Numbered from the stretch's first letter, positions 34,370-46,072 are shown. The stretch is 64,000 nt of DNA from Rhizomys pruinosus (GCA_009823505.1 VZQC01013731.1:1624313-1688312); one strand, 5' to 3'. A program made the numbers and translations. Notes: generated by a model from the sequence alone, not told the origin.

Positions 34370-34502
34370 AAAAGACTGATGAAACTGTATGTCCTGCCCT
34401 GGATATCAAGAGATAAATGGAACAGTTCTCAGAACATTAGCCTACATGATAATATTTAGGTTATTTTAAAACTGAAAAACTACCTTAAAACATATTTTAT
34501 GG

Positions 34503-34743
34503 GGGCTGGAGAGATGGTCTAGCGGTTAAGAGCGCCGAACGCTCTTGCAGAGGACCCGGGTTCGATCCCCAGCACCCACATGGTGGCCAAGAACCGTCTG
34601 AAACTTGAATTCCAGGAGAACTCCAGTTCCAGGGGAATCCGACACCCTCTTCTGACCACCGCGGCATTGCACGACACAGGTGCACAAACTTGCATGCAGA
34701 CAGTACATTCATACACATACAGAAATAAATAAAATTAATAAAA
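34503..34743 (+). repeat. B2-like SINE, lineage-specific subfamily
   Basis: Forward full-length copy with A-box region 'tggtctagcgg', perfect B box 'ggttcgatccc' and the 17-bp duplication. Exact 16-bp target-site duplication aaaacatattttatgg (34487-34502 and 34744-34759). Confidence 0.97.
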
Positions 34744-35184
34744 AAAACATATTTTATGGCTGTGTGTGTGTGTGTGTGATAGAAAACTGAAAAGATATCC
34801 CTCACCATAGTGACAATTAATTTGGATAGGGGGAAGGAGTTGACATTTGATACGATGATCAAGTGTGACTTTAAGAATTCAACTGTCTCCCAAGAACACT
34901 AAAATCTTCCATGGCTCATGGAACAGATCTTCTTTTAAATACAGTGGATCTCTTAATGGACAGGCAGCTAGAAGCAGCTAAACCCCTTCTCTTTCCCTAG
35001 AGTGTTTGTGTGCTAACAGAGATCAGGACCTGAAGTTAAATTTGATGATGCTTTAAAGCTAGACACTTAGACATCAGCCAGAAGATTAGTATTAGTGGGA
35101 TGTTATTTCATTGTTTTTGTCTTTCTCATTGTCTTTCATTTATACTCAAACACCTACATCCTAGTGATAATTGTAACCAATGCT

Positions 35185-35390
35185 GTTGAATTTAGAACTC
35201 AGCATCTTACGGGAATTATGTCACTTAATCTGAAACATAATTTATGAGACAGACACTATTTTCATCTTCATTGACTAGAAATTGACTTCATGAGGTGTAG
35301 TCAGTCTCCCTCGAAGTGCAGCACAGTGGGAAGCAGCTGGGCCTGAACCCAGGAGCCTGACTTCAGTGCTTCTGCTCTTCCCATATTTCC
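35185..35390 (-). repeat. MIR relic
   Basis: Reverse MIR: 'aatttatgagacagacacta', 'ttttcatcttcattgactag', and 'gggcctgaacccaggagcct'. Confidence 0.65.
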
Positions 35391-36394
35391 ACCACTGTAG
35401 TAATGGTTATGTAATTATTATGATTGCGAAAAATAAAATATAATATGATAAAATATAATATTATGTAAGGTGTAATTATATGCCATTAGCTGTGTGGGTA
35501 CTCATTTGCATACTTTGAACTCAGAAATGCCAAGGGAGAGAAAAAAGTACTTTCTGGGAGGATTGTTAATAGAATTCCAGAAACTAGGTGGGTTGGGCTA
35601 AATTTATAAACTTAGCTTCTCTCCATTTCTGTCTTGGCTGAAGTTAGTTTGCTGGCTGGCACTCATCCATAGGAGACAAGTGTAGTCTCAGGTGTTACCA
35701 TTCACACCACTCACGTCAGGCATCACTTACTGAGTCACAGAAGGGCTTGGTAGGAGGGCACGGCTGTCACTCAGTTAAAGAATGCCACTGATGTCATAAA
35801 GGTGCTGGGTCCCAGTGGCAGGCGACGGGCAGGGTAACTCAGGAACACATCAGCTCTGCTCTCCCCTCTCCGCAGATTTAATTTATGGCCAAGACTTGGC
35901 CCTGCTTTTGAACTTACAGGAAAGCCTACGAGCTGAATGGTTGAGCTTATCATGATGTGTGTAGAAGGCTCATTGCTTCCTCCTGACCTCCACCCAAGGA
36001 CACCTGGCGCTCCTCCAAGTGTGGGAGCAGGAAGCCATCCTTGTGACTGGCAGCTCTGGTTGTCAAAATATATGGCTACACCATTTCTTAAATGAAATAA
36101 GTCATTTCTTTAGGACATCTCTCAGTTTGTAGAGATATTTTCCAATTGCCATTATGAGAATACTATTTCTTTTTCTCAGCTGTTTGTTTTCCAAATCCTT
36201 TTTCTTTAAGAGAAAAGTCTTATGGTCTTGTCTCTATAAGAGAAAAGTAGTATGTAGAGTGATAGACAACAGAACTGAATGCAATGCAAAATGCAAACCC
36301 TACAAAGCAGCCACGCTGTGCGAATGCTCAAATTGTGTTTATGATCAGAACTAAGTCCATATTGCTTCTGATAGACTCTTATTACTTGTTTCTC
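35391..36394. other. unique sequence
   Basis: An AT-rich patch lies at 35428-35466. A 66-codon plus-strand open frame at 36154-36354 begins with a hydrophobic stretch and ends cysteine-rich; it is discussed as a weak candidate only. Confidence 0.4.
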
Positions 36395-36592
36395 ATTAAA
36401 TTATTTTTTTAATTATGTGTATGGAGGGTAGGGGTTGTGTGGGCAGATATACATAGAGGTCAGAGGCATCAGATATCCCTGGAGCTGGAGTTATAGACAG
36501 TTATGAGTTGCCTGACCTAGTGCTGGGAACCAAACTGGGGTCCTCTGCCAGAGTGGTACATGCTCTTTACCAGTGAGCCATCTTTTGAGCAC
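36395..36592 (-). repeat. B3-type SINE, old
   Basis: Reverse: 'gaggtcagaggcatcagata', 'ccctggagctggagttatag', 'gctgggaaccaaactggggt' and 'accagtgagccatcttttga'. Confidence 0.85.
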
Positions 36593-36685
36593 CCTCCACC
36601 CATGGGAAGTCTTGGGTTGGAGTACTGAAGACCAACGTTATCTAATGAGAGGCAGTGAATAGTCTTTATTTTCTTCATTTGTATG

Positions 36686-37048
36686 TGTGATGGGTATTAT
36701 CTGTTGTCAACGTGACGGAACCTAGAATCACATGAGGGCTGAACCTGTGGGCACAGCTGTGGAGATAGCTTGATTGCATTAACTGAGGTGGGAAGATGCA
36801 CCCATTGTAGGCAGCACCATCCCCTGGCTGGATCTGGAAGTGTACAGTGGAGGAAGGGACTGGAGCTTCAGCAGCCATTCAGTGCTCTGCTTCCTGACTA
36901 TAGAACTGGCAGCTACTCCACACTCCTGCTGCCTCGCCTTCTCTGCCGTGATGGACTGTACCTCTAACTGTGAGCTAGAATAAACCCTTTCTCTCCTAGG
37001 TTACCCTTAACAGGATATTTTATCAAAGTAATGGGAAAGTAACCAGGA
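36686..37048 (+). mobile_element. RChARR1-like hAT-Charlie element
   Basis: Rodent non-autonomous DNA transposon: 'tgatgggtattatctgttgt', 'ttgcattaactgaggtggga', 'ctgactatagaactggcagc', 'gtgatggactgtacctctaa' and 'aagtaatgggaaagtaac' in order. Nearly full length. Its polyadenylation-like 'aataaa' is part of the element. Confidence 0.8.
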
Positions 37049-37950
37049 CAGTATGTTTTTGCTCTCTTGGCAGCATGAAGGTTTGAGAGGCTACTCAGAA
37101 AAATCAGTGCATCAACGAACTCCTAGGAATTTTCCATATGCCTTGAAAGCTCTGAGAATTCTTATATCCAGTAAAGACCGCAGTCCAACTTTGTTCACCT
37201 TGGTATAGTCCAGTCTCACTTCATCAAAGATCCCTGTACAGCTGTGGACAGGAACACCCTGGAGAAGCAATCTCAGACACGGGATTGTATTTAGGCAGTT
37301 CACGGGAATGATTGCTTGCTCGAGGATTAGGGCCTACCATTCAGAACAGGCTGTCAGCTGAGTCGGTGACAGTCTTTTCCCAGAGATCTTAACTAAACTT
37401 GTAAGTTTCTATTTTGGATAGTGGACAGTAACAGTATTCTGTTCCATTGCCAGAAGAAACACCCTAATACTGAAAAAGCCCATTGAGTATGGAGGAAACA
37501 CACCTGGACCACAACAGCCCATTGACTGTAGAAGTACAATCCTTTCTTTTAAAGAGAGGGGTGTGGAACTAGGAAGTACTGCCTTCTGTGCCTACCAGAA
37601 TACCATGTGTGCCCTGGTACCAGGGAGTGTGATGGAAGAGCTTCGATGTAACTCAAATGACCTTCGTGTTCCATTCACTTCATTCTTTAGCTTGAATACC
37701 ATTCCACTTTTGAGAGACACTAACAAAGTATATCATTGGCGTTCCTCAGTATTTGTGAAGTTGGGGTGCAGTGTTTGAAGAAAGCATTCCAGAAAAAAAT
37801 TCCAGTAGGACATCAACATTGCTTGAGGCCCTAGAGCTAAAAGTCTTCCCATTTTATGGGTGAAGAATTAGAAGCTCAGAGAACACAAGGTTCAACTTCC
37901 ACAAATTGGAGCTGTGGTCATGTTCATCTGGAATATCAAGAAGCGATGTT
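37049..37950. other. unique sequence, nothing recognised
   Basis: No repeat or exon recognised; a few 60-70 codon open frames without domains. Confidence 0.45.
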
Positions 37951-37966
37951 AAGAAATAGTAATGTA

Positions 37967-38225
37967 GGGGCTGGAGAGATGGCCTAGCGGTTAAGAGCAC
38001 CGACCGCTCTTACAGAGGACCCAGGTTCGATCCCCAGCACCCACATGGCGGCGGAAAGCCGTCTGAAACTCCAATTCCAGGAGAACTCCAGCTCCAGGGG
38101 AATCCGAGACCCTCTTCTGACCTCCGCGTCATTGCACGACACGGGTGCACAGACTTGCATGCAGACAGTACATTCATACACATACAGAAATAAATAAAAA
38201 TTAATAAAAAATTTATTTTAAAAAA
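37967..38225 (+). repeat. B2-like SINE, lineage-specific subfamily, young
   Basis: Forward full-length copy with A-box region 'tggcctagcgg', B box 'ggttcgatccc', the 17-bp duplication and tail 'aaataaataaaaattaataa'. Exact 16-bp target-site duplication aagaaatagtaatgta (37951-37966 and 38226-38241). Confidence 0.97.
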
Positions 38226-38394
38226 AAGAAATAGTAATGTAAATGGAACCAGGGCTGATCTCCCTGCCTGTTTTGAGCTTTCCTAGCATCTTTGCTATTA
38301 AATCCTTTAGTCTTAATAAGGTAGGTATTGGCCATTACTTTTATAATAACGGCAATAAGGAAAACAAACCTAAAGACTAAGGATTTTGCAGTTT

Positions 38395-38560
38395 ATAGAG
38401 TATTGCCTACATTATCTTCCTAGGCTGGCAGAGCTACCTGTCTTTACAGGTTTATATGCTTTGGAGAGGTTAAGTGATTTGTCCTTAGTTACACTGCTAA
38501 CCCACTGCAGAGCTGGAGCCAGATCCTAGACCATTACATCTCCTTTGTATTAGGCTATCT
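38395..38560 (-). repeat. MIR relic
   Basis: Reverse MIR: 'gtttatagagtattgcctac', 'ggagaggttaagtgatttgt' and 'cactgcagagctggagcca'-like sequence. Confidence 0.65.
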
Positions 38561-39559
38561 CATTATCAGACTTCCTCAGGCCAAGTTTCTTTCTATTTTA
38601 TCTTCATCATAAGCTTTTATACATTTTCTAATTTTCCTATAGTATTTCTGTGTTATTTTCCCCATAATCAAGGGACATCTACCAAAAGCTGGGTTATTCA
38701 AGTATAGGATTATGACCTTTATTCTGGGTGCTAGTGCTGATGTCGGCAACATGTTTGTACACATGCCCACACGTACTCACATGTACACACACATGCTCAT
38801 ACAAAGTAGAACTTTTGGCCAGAAACTGGAATGCTGCCCCCATTCATTGTTTTCGGCACATTTCTTTTGACCTTGGGCCTAGTTCTGTGGCTAGGAATGG
38901 CTCTCTCCCCATCCGTTAAATAGAAGTCAGTAGGATTAGGCCGGGCACCGGATGTGCACATATATAATAAGTAAAATGTGTAAGACTATGGATGATGTTT
39001 AGGTCAAGGCACATGGGACATGTTTTCAAAGCTACCCCTCTCTGTTTATTTGCATGGATACTATGCAGCTTGTTTTCTAGAACGTTTTCCAGGAAGGGTT
39101 TTCTCCTGCTGCCCTTTGGCAGGCAGGATGTGACTTAGTGGGGAAATTTTGTAGGCTAAGCAATCTGCTGCTCCCTTGGAGAATTCTCCACATTTGCAAA
39201 TAGAAGTGTTGCACTTGGCAAGGCAGAGCTGGAGTGAGGCATTTATCATTCAGATTTGAAGTCCTTGTGTTTGCAAAGGGCTTGGTAATGAGCTGCCCCC
39301 TTGCAGGTTCTGGACAGCCCCTTCTCCTCTCTGCTACATCACGGATTCGGAGGCGCACGTACCTGTGTGTTGCCTCACTGATGTCCCCTTCCTGTTGTCT
39401 GCAAAGCTCTAGCAGGACCTGATGAGTCTGCACTGGGGTACCTAGTGCAGACCTAGAAAATGCACCCACCTAGTCCCTGAGCTGGGAGCACATGACGCAA
39501 GGCCACTCCACATTTGAGTAGGACAGAGCTTTAATGTTAAATATGAAGTCCGCTGCCAT
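38561..39559. other. unique sequence, nothing recognised
   Basis: A short CA-rich patch lies at about 38759-38802. Overlapping open frames at 39061-39469 on both strands have no domain. Confidence 0.45.
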
Positions 39560-40375
39560 CGTCTTTCAGACCCATGTATTTTTTCCTCCAGAGTAGGGCT
39601 TTACCCCATCCCTGCAGCCCAGTGACTCACTTCCACTTCCTCCATTAGCCTGTTGGTGAGTTCTCTTCCCCGTACCCTCCCTCCCCACGCACCCATCAAG
39701 TCCACTGATGTTTCTCATTTGTCTGTTGCTGAGATTTAACAAACGGACACTGTCTTGATGATCTTTCAGCTGCTTTTTAGAGAGCAATTTGGGCTCTTGT
39801 TGAACACCCATTTCATCTCCTCCGTTCCATTCAATCTCACTGGAGTTCATTAGAAGTGTCTGAGACTTCCTGTTAGCAGCTCCATCCTGCTTAACAAATG
39901 AGGTCTCCATCTGCCCTCACAGTAGATCCGAGAGCCTTCTTGTGAAGGAGCACTGAAGACTGAATAATTAACAAAACCATCTTTTCTGGTCCTTTTCACC
40001 TTCTTTTCATCAATCTGAAGAACACTGGCTGACATCCTGTGGGCCTGGCAACAGGGTAGGGAAACATATGGTCGAAGGCCAAACCGCATTCTTCATTTTG
40101 AAACTTCACTGGCAATGACGTCTCTAGAAGCCCCTAAAACTGGACCTTGACGGCTTGTGTCCAGGCCCAGTTCATCCTTTCCAGTCCCCTTAGGGACACT
40201 TTAGTCCTAGCACGCCACTTTTAGTGTCATTCAAGACTGTGAACCTGAGTACTTTAACCATCTGTAGCATCAACTGCCCTTCAGCCTGTAGGGTTTTTCT
40301 GTGTGCCATCTTAATTTTCCTCCTCAGCTCGCCCTGTTCATCTGCTCTTTTCTAGGTAAGGTTAAGAGGTGTGGC
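39560..40375 (-). pseudogene. possible degraded cDNA-like tract, family unknown
   Basis: Read on the minus strand, this 0.8-kb tract has the look of spliced coding sequence: hydrophilic, Lys/Glu/Ser/Gln-rich translation with few CpG and no interspersed repeat. Two adjoining frames carry it: one from 40089 to 39850 (79 codons, containing VLQIDEKKVKRTRKDG) and one from 39910 to 39566 (114 codons, containing EPKLLSKKQLKDHQD). This would imply at least one frameshift near 39870. I do not recognise the protein. No poly(A) tract or target-site duplication is obvious at the 3' side, so retrocopy origin is unproven. It could equally be chance. Confidence 0.25.
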
Positions 40376-40892
40376 ATAAAGTAAGGAAGGAAAAATAGAG
40401 GAGGTCAGTATCCGGTTCTAGCTTGGATTGTCTCATTATGAAGGTGGGTGGAGCAGGTCAGACCTGGCCCAGAGGATTCTGCAGGAAAGACCCAGACACT
40501 GTGGGTGCCCTGAACTGGAGTGGAATCCTAGTCCCCTGGTGACTAGTTGTGTGACACTTAGGGACCTCTGTAGTCAGACTCTTCATCTGCATAGCATAGT
40601 GTAGACTCCATAGCATCGTGTAGAGATGGCTCACTCCCTTCTGACTCCTCAATAAAAGCTGACTATCAGATGTGACAAAACCTTTTTGGAGAATCTGATA
40701 TATTCTGAAGGTACATGGAGGATTAAAAGGAGTCATTAAAATGATTTCTAGGGTGCTGGACCAATATAGTAAGTTCTTTCCAAATACAGATCAAGTATCA
40801 AAGATCTGAAAATTCCAAATCCAATATGCTTCAAAGTCTGAAACATTTTGACACCAATATCATAGACAAAATGATTTTTTTAAAAAACGATA

Positions 40893-40920
40893 GAAGCCAG
40901 GCATGCTGAAACATGCCTTT
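40893..40920 (+). repeat. B1 head-only fragment
   Basis: Only the first about 25 bp of a B1 ('gccaggcatgctgaaacatg', then 'ccttt') are present. They lie between two near-identical 19-bp copies of gacaccaatwtcatagaca (40850-40868 and 40921-40939). Confidence 0.6.
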
Positions 40921-40939
40921 GACACCAATTTCATAGACA

Positions 40940-41103
40940 TTTTTTTTTTTTTTTTTGGTCTTTTAGAGACTGGGTCTCCCTGTAGCCCCAGCTGTCCTGG
41001 AACTTGCTCTGTAGACCAGGCTGGCCTTGAACTCACAAAGATCCGTCTGCTTCTGCCTTCTGAGTACTAGGATTAAAGGCATGTGCCACCACACCCGACT
41101 GGC
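40940..41103 (-). repeat. B1 SINE
   Basis: Reverse B1: T tract, 'gagactgggtctccctgtag', 'ctctgtagaccaggctgg' and 'gccaccacacccgactgg'. Lies head-to-head with the following B1. Confidence 0.95.
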
Positions 41104-41121
41104 AGTTTTTTTTTTTTTTTT

Positions 41122-41272
41122 AAAGCTACTAAGCCAAGTATGGTAGCACATGCCTTTAATCCCAGCTTTTGGGACTTAGAGGCAGACAGAGCTCTAAGAT
41201 TGAGGCCAGCATGGTACATAGTGATTTTCAGGCCAGCTGAAGCTACAGGGAGGCCCTGTTTTATGTATGAGA
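41122..41272 (+). repeat. B1 SINE, diverged
   Basis: Forward B1 after a T run: 'agccaagtatggtagcacat', 'gcctttaatcccagctttt', 'ggccagctgaagctaca' and 'gggaggccctgtttt'. Forms an inverted pair with 40940-41103. Confidence 0.92.
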
Positions 41273-41450
41273 CACAGTAGAAAATTGCTTTTGGGATTGT
41301 GTAGGTTAATATGAAACATAAATGAATTTAGATTTGGATCCCAAGATATCTCACTGTGTATATACAAGTAGTCCAAAATCTAGAAAAATCCAAAGTATTC
41401 CTGATTTAAAGTATTTCAGATAAGGGATAGTACACCTTGTAGTGTCCACT

Positions 41451-42740
41451 AACTACCATTCCACTGTTCCAGAACTTGGCAATTTCTGGTGTTCTGATAC
41501 AGGTGGCTTCTGAGAACCCTGCCATTAGGGCTTTTTATGACTTGCATTCCCCCCTAAAGACATTATTGGTAGACTTTCTGAAGGTGCTTTGTGAGCCTTC
41601 TCTCTGAACATCTCTGTGTGCCCAGGAACTCACACACATGGCCACATGGCTTGGCAGGGTGACATCTGCTCTGGTCTTTGAGTCCCCTTCTAGAGATGAT
41701 CACAGAAAAGGCAGTCAAGTGCAAACTCTGAGAGAATACGAACCTGTTAAACTAGTGAAGCCAGAGGGACCCAAGCCTGGGAGCCCCACAGCTAGAGCCA
41801 GGGCCAAGGGGAGGGCAGTCACCTCACTGTCTCGACCACCACATGCAGACCTTGCTCCTTATTTGCTATTAAAGAAACACTGTCACTTGACATTAAAAGG
41901 CACCTTTCTTACATTTGATGTGTCTGCAAAACGAATCTTTATTCTCTACCTTTGCTACAGAAGCCCTGATGGTACAGCCAGTGAGCAGGCCCTTGACACA
42001 GGAGTCCTGGAGTAAACATTCTGCAGGGACCTTCTATGAGTTCCCATGACCACATCCAAAAAGCATGGGTAAAGGAGGAGAGAGAAGGATTGATCTGGCA
42101 GCTGCATAGAGCAAGGACATGCCCCTGAGGCCGGCCAAGGCAGGCACTGAGGTTTCATTGCAGCACAACCTGCTTTCAGCACCATGGCATGTCATCCAGC
42201 AGCCATCACACCATGGCTAGATGGAGAGAAGCCTCCACACCCCTCCAAGGCTTGTAGTTACGTAAGCAGAGATGCAGGAGGGTTGCGTGCATTCCCTCAA
42301 CAGCCAGCTATTCCCTGAGCTTTTTCTGTGTCCTAGCCACCACACTATCATCTCAAGGGTGAATAAACAATGACTCCAGATCTTAATAAAAAACACAGAA
42401 AGAGGAAACATAATACAGTTGTCATCGTGAGTTCAAAACCTCCAGGAAACAGAAAGAGGGAAGAACTAAAGATTAGGGCAGGAGGGAGGCAGATCACCTC
42501 AGGTGGAGTGGCCAAGCCTAGTCATGATGACGTTCGTTTAAGCTGAAAGAAACTTGTCACATGGAAAATCGAAAGGAGCTGGAGAGCATGAGAATATTCC
42601 AGGTAGAGGAAGTTCTGGGTGTGAAGCTCGTGACCCTTCCCAGTACCTGGAAAAGGCCATTGTCCAGAGAGACATGAAGGCAGGGCAGCTTCAGATGAAG
42701 CGGTCCGAGCCTTTGGATCATGGTAAGGGGTTTTAAATAT
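41451..42740. other. mostly unique sequence
   Basis: A weak reverse L2-like patch is present at about 42585-42740 ('aatattccaggtagaggaag', 'acctggaaaaggccattgt'). The 125-codon plus-strand open frame at 41638-42015 has no domain. Confidence 0.45.
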
Positions 42741-42744
42741 ATTG

Positions 42745-42900
42745 TAAGTTCTCAAGCTTGAGCACAAATCAGAATCACCTGGCAGCCTCATTAATTATGG
42801 ACATCTGGCCCCATCCCCAGTTTCCCTAGGTGGGGCCTGAGAGTGTAGGTCTCTAGCAAGCTGCCAGTCCAGGGAGTAGACATAGGAGACCACTGTTCAA
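42745..42900 (+). mobile_element. MER5A-type hAT-Charlie relic
   Basis: 'gcttgagcacaaatcagaat', 'cacctggcagcctcattaat', 'ggccccatccccag' and 'ggtggggcctgagagtgt' follow the order of a MER5-family element. Confidence 0.7.
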
Positions 42901-43854
42901 GGAGCAGCGAGAAACCTATTCAAAAGAGGCTTTAAAGGCTTCGAAGAACTTGACAACACATTGAATATAGGGATAAGAGGTAAATAAATCAAAGATAATC
43001 ACAGAAGTGTGATCCTGCATGAGCGGCAGGTAACACTCATCGGGGGAGTAACTTTATTCAGGAAAGATGATTTGACAGCATGGTCTGCAGGCACCTTCCT
43101 TGCCTTCTAAAGGATGTGGGAGTTCTCAGAGCCCTGTACCTTTAACAAAAGGCCATTTAGAGGGTGTAGATGCAGGGCAGGAAGGACACAGGGGCACAAG
43201 CAGCCTGGGCTTTCCCAGGCCTTCCCAGACAACTCCTTTTCACCACAGACTCATGACTGCCCACCTTTGGGCTTGCCTTGACCAGGACAAACCAAATATC
43301 AGAAGTGCCCTTCACCCCAAGTGGGTTGGGTCTAGAGTTAATCTTGTTGCCACTGACCTCACACCTGGTGCTAGATGTGCCAACATATTCTTGTCAATCC
43401 CCTCCTCTCCCAATTTCTAGGCAACTGGGCTCTGTATAACCATCCTAAAGAGGACCGAACTCCTGCCCATGTGCCCTCCCATACCCCTGGGTTAGACCAG
43501 GTTTGAGTCAGCCTTGCCCTGCATCCTAAACTAGAACTTTCCACTGTTCTCATGCTACCTGTGAGCTTCCTAGCCTTAGTTCCACCAGAACCCTATGTCC
43601 TTCCTTTGTCCCACCAATCTGTGCTGCTGAGGACAAGACAGGACAGCAATGTTTCCGGGCAAGAGGACCAAACCAGTGGGGAACATGACATACAGCTCAC
43701 CCCAAACAGCCCAGGACACCATGGAAAATATAGCACCATAGCTTCAAGAGGGAAGATTTGAAAGGGGCATAAAGGTACAAAGACAGACAGACTATTTAAA
43801 AGTACATTTCAAAAAATCTTACAAAGGCTCGTGAGAGTAGTATTGCTTTTTGCT
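42901..43854. other. unique sequence, nothing recognised
   Basis: A 106-codon plus-strand open frame at 43100-43420 has no domain; nothing else is supportable. Confidence 0.45.
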
Positions 43855-44077
43855 TTAATTTTGTCTTTTTATTTTATGTACATAAGTGATTTTGCCTGCA
43901 TGTATGTAAATGCACCTGTGTCACGAAATGCTGCTGAGACCAGGAGAGGATGTCAGATCTCCTGGGACTGGAGTTACAGACAGTTTTTGGCCACTATGTG
44001 AGTGCTGAGAACCAAACTCTGGTTCTCTGCAAGAGCAGCTGGTGCTCTTAAGCACTGGGCCATTGCTCCAGCCCCCC
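43855..44077 (-). repeat. B3-type SINE, old
   Basis: Reverse: 'tttgcctgcatgtatgtaaa', 'gggactggagttacagacag', 'tgctgagaaccaaactctgg' and 'gggccattgctccagcccc'. No 17-bp duplication. Confidence 0.88.
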
Positions 44078-46072
44078 AGAGAGTAGCATCAATTTAAGAA
44101 TTAAGAACCAACAGCGCATAGGCTCGCTATCAAGGATGGGGGGGGTCACTGCAGCAGGCACATAGACATAAAAGACAAAATGCATCCATCCTATTGAAGG
44201 GTGTAAGAAATCTTAAAAAAAAAACCAACACAATTTATTAGTACATCATGACAACTTCATATGGAACAGCTGTACAAGAGTGTGGGTGGGCAGAAGAAAA
44301 CAGCAATCAGCCCAACAATGTGCGTCTAATGTTATTAGGTTAAATACTATACAAGTAATTGCTCAGTGTTGAAAATTATTAATTGTATACATGAAGCTCA
44401 CTGTGTGCTCCAAGTACTTCTAGTCCTGCTTGAATAGTGGAATAATTAGCATATAACTGCAGGATCAATTATACCACGGCTTGCTTAGAGATAGGCTAAA
44501 GGGCTAAACATGTAAGGTGACGAGGGCTATTAATGTGTTCCTTTTTTATCCTGTGCTCTAAGAAGGAGATGTCCCATCTACATCCTGTTTCAGGTCAGCC
44601 TAAGCCACCACTGACCCAGTGGACTGGAGTTCAGGGAGAACTCTGGAGACCAAAGTGACTGTACCAAGTCAGAGGCCACCTGCCAATCACAGTTCAGCAC
44701 AGTGGAGATAAAGGTGGTTTTGGTCTTGAGTTCAAGTCATGACACATTCATGAACCAGGTCCCAAAGATCCAGGATCTGCTTCTTTCTGCCATCTGATAA
44801 ACATTATCTGTTTCTTGCTCTGTTGACACCAACAAGATCACCCTACATATGTAAGTCTGCACACTGACAAAGCTCAAAGCTTTTCAAGGTGGATTTTCTA
44901 CACAGAAGATTCAGACAAATCATATGCAGAACCAATAGCTCTCTTTCTTCATGGCAGGAGATATGAGTAAGACGCTTTCCTAACTGGATCCTGAAATCTG
45001 TCACTCAGTATTGTCCAATAGACCTTCTGTGGTGATAGGAATCTTGTTTTGAGTTACTCCTATGGAAGTGGCTGTGGAAGAATTAGAAGTGGGGGGAACA
45101 ATGAGGAAAAAAACTTGGCTTCGTTTATAGTTAATTCACTTATATTAAATGGTGGTCAAAGCAGGAGTTCAGGAGATACCTGGATCTGGTCCTTTCCTTG
45201 TGAACTCCTGGCTAGCACTGCCTATCTGAGCCCAGGGGCTTCACAGTCCCTCAGGGTGATGTGTGACATTTCATCCTGGGTAATTTCCTTCCTCCTATCC
45301 AACGAGAGCTTCATTCACTCCAAATGAGTAAAAATCTGTCTGGAATTACTCAGGGAGGTGAAGGATGAACATATTAACAGGCTATAGATAACAAGAAAGT
45401 CCTTCAAGAATGAATGTACTGGCTGTAAAACGCTGCCAAATCAATTTGTGCAAAATAACGGAAGACGCGGATGAGCTGTGGTTGACAGAGAGCAATTAAG
45501 TTTTGTGATATTTTTTCCTTGAATTATTAATTTCAAGAGGGGTTTCTTCTCTCTCTGGAATCTGTGACTTCACCCTTTGAGTGCCGGGTGGAAAACTCTG
45601 TGTGGAGAAGCCTTGCTCTCCAGGGCGTTGAACAGCCATCTTTCCTTTTTTCATATCCCCAGCTCTTCCTTTTCTTTCCATGTTCCTGACAAGTTATTCA
45701 GACAAGGGAAATCCAGCAAAGCAAAACCAAACAGGGGAGACTTACCCCAGCAAACATGAAAACATCTGCAATGAGCCTCACGAGCCACTCTCTGAACTGA
45801 AGTGTCCCTAGGAAGCCATAGTGTGTTGTAGAAAGGGGGGGGCGGGGCATATCTGCAGTGAATTTGGAAAGCTTGTTTTCTCCTGGTAAAGGCTCAGTGA
45901 CCTTGGCTGCTTGGCTCATGGGTGAACTCACAATACAGCTTGCATCCTTGGTGTTAGGGCTGAGCCTGATATGATGCCTTCAATCACCAAGAGCTCCTCC
46001 AAGCAGAGCCTGGTCCTAGGAAGCCATCTTACAAAAACAGATGCATGCCAAAGAGACTCAGGAGAGAGTATG

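Larger units (their letters stand above)
40785..41450. mobile_element. Tigger-type (TcMar) relic broken by B1 insertions
   Basis: Left part (40785-40868): 'gatctgaaaattccaaatcc' and 'tgcttcaaagtctgaaacat'. Right part (41290-41450): 'gtagtccaaaatctagaaaa', 'gtatttcagataagggatag'. Both match the palindromic 'aaaatccgaaatccgaaa' style of MER44/Tigger7. The interval between them is occupied by B1 sequence. Confidence 0.65.
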
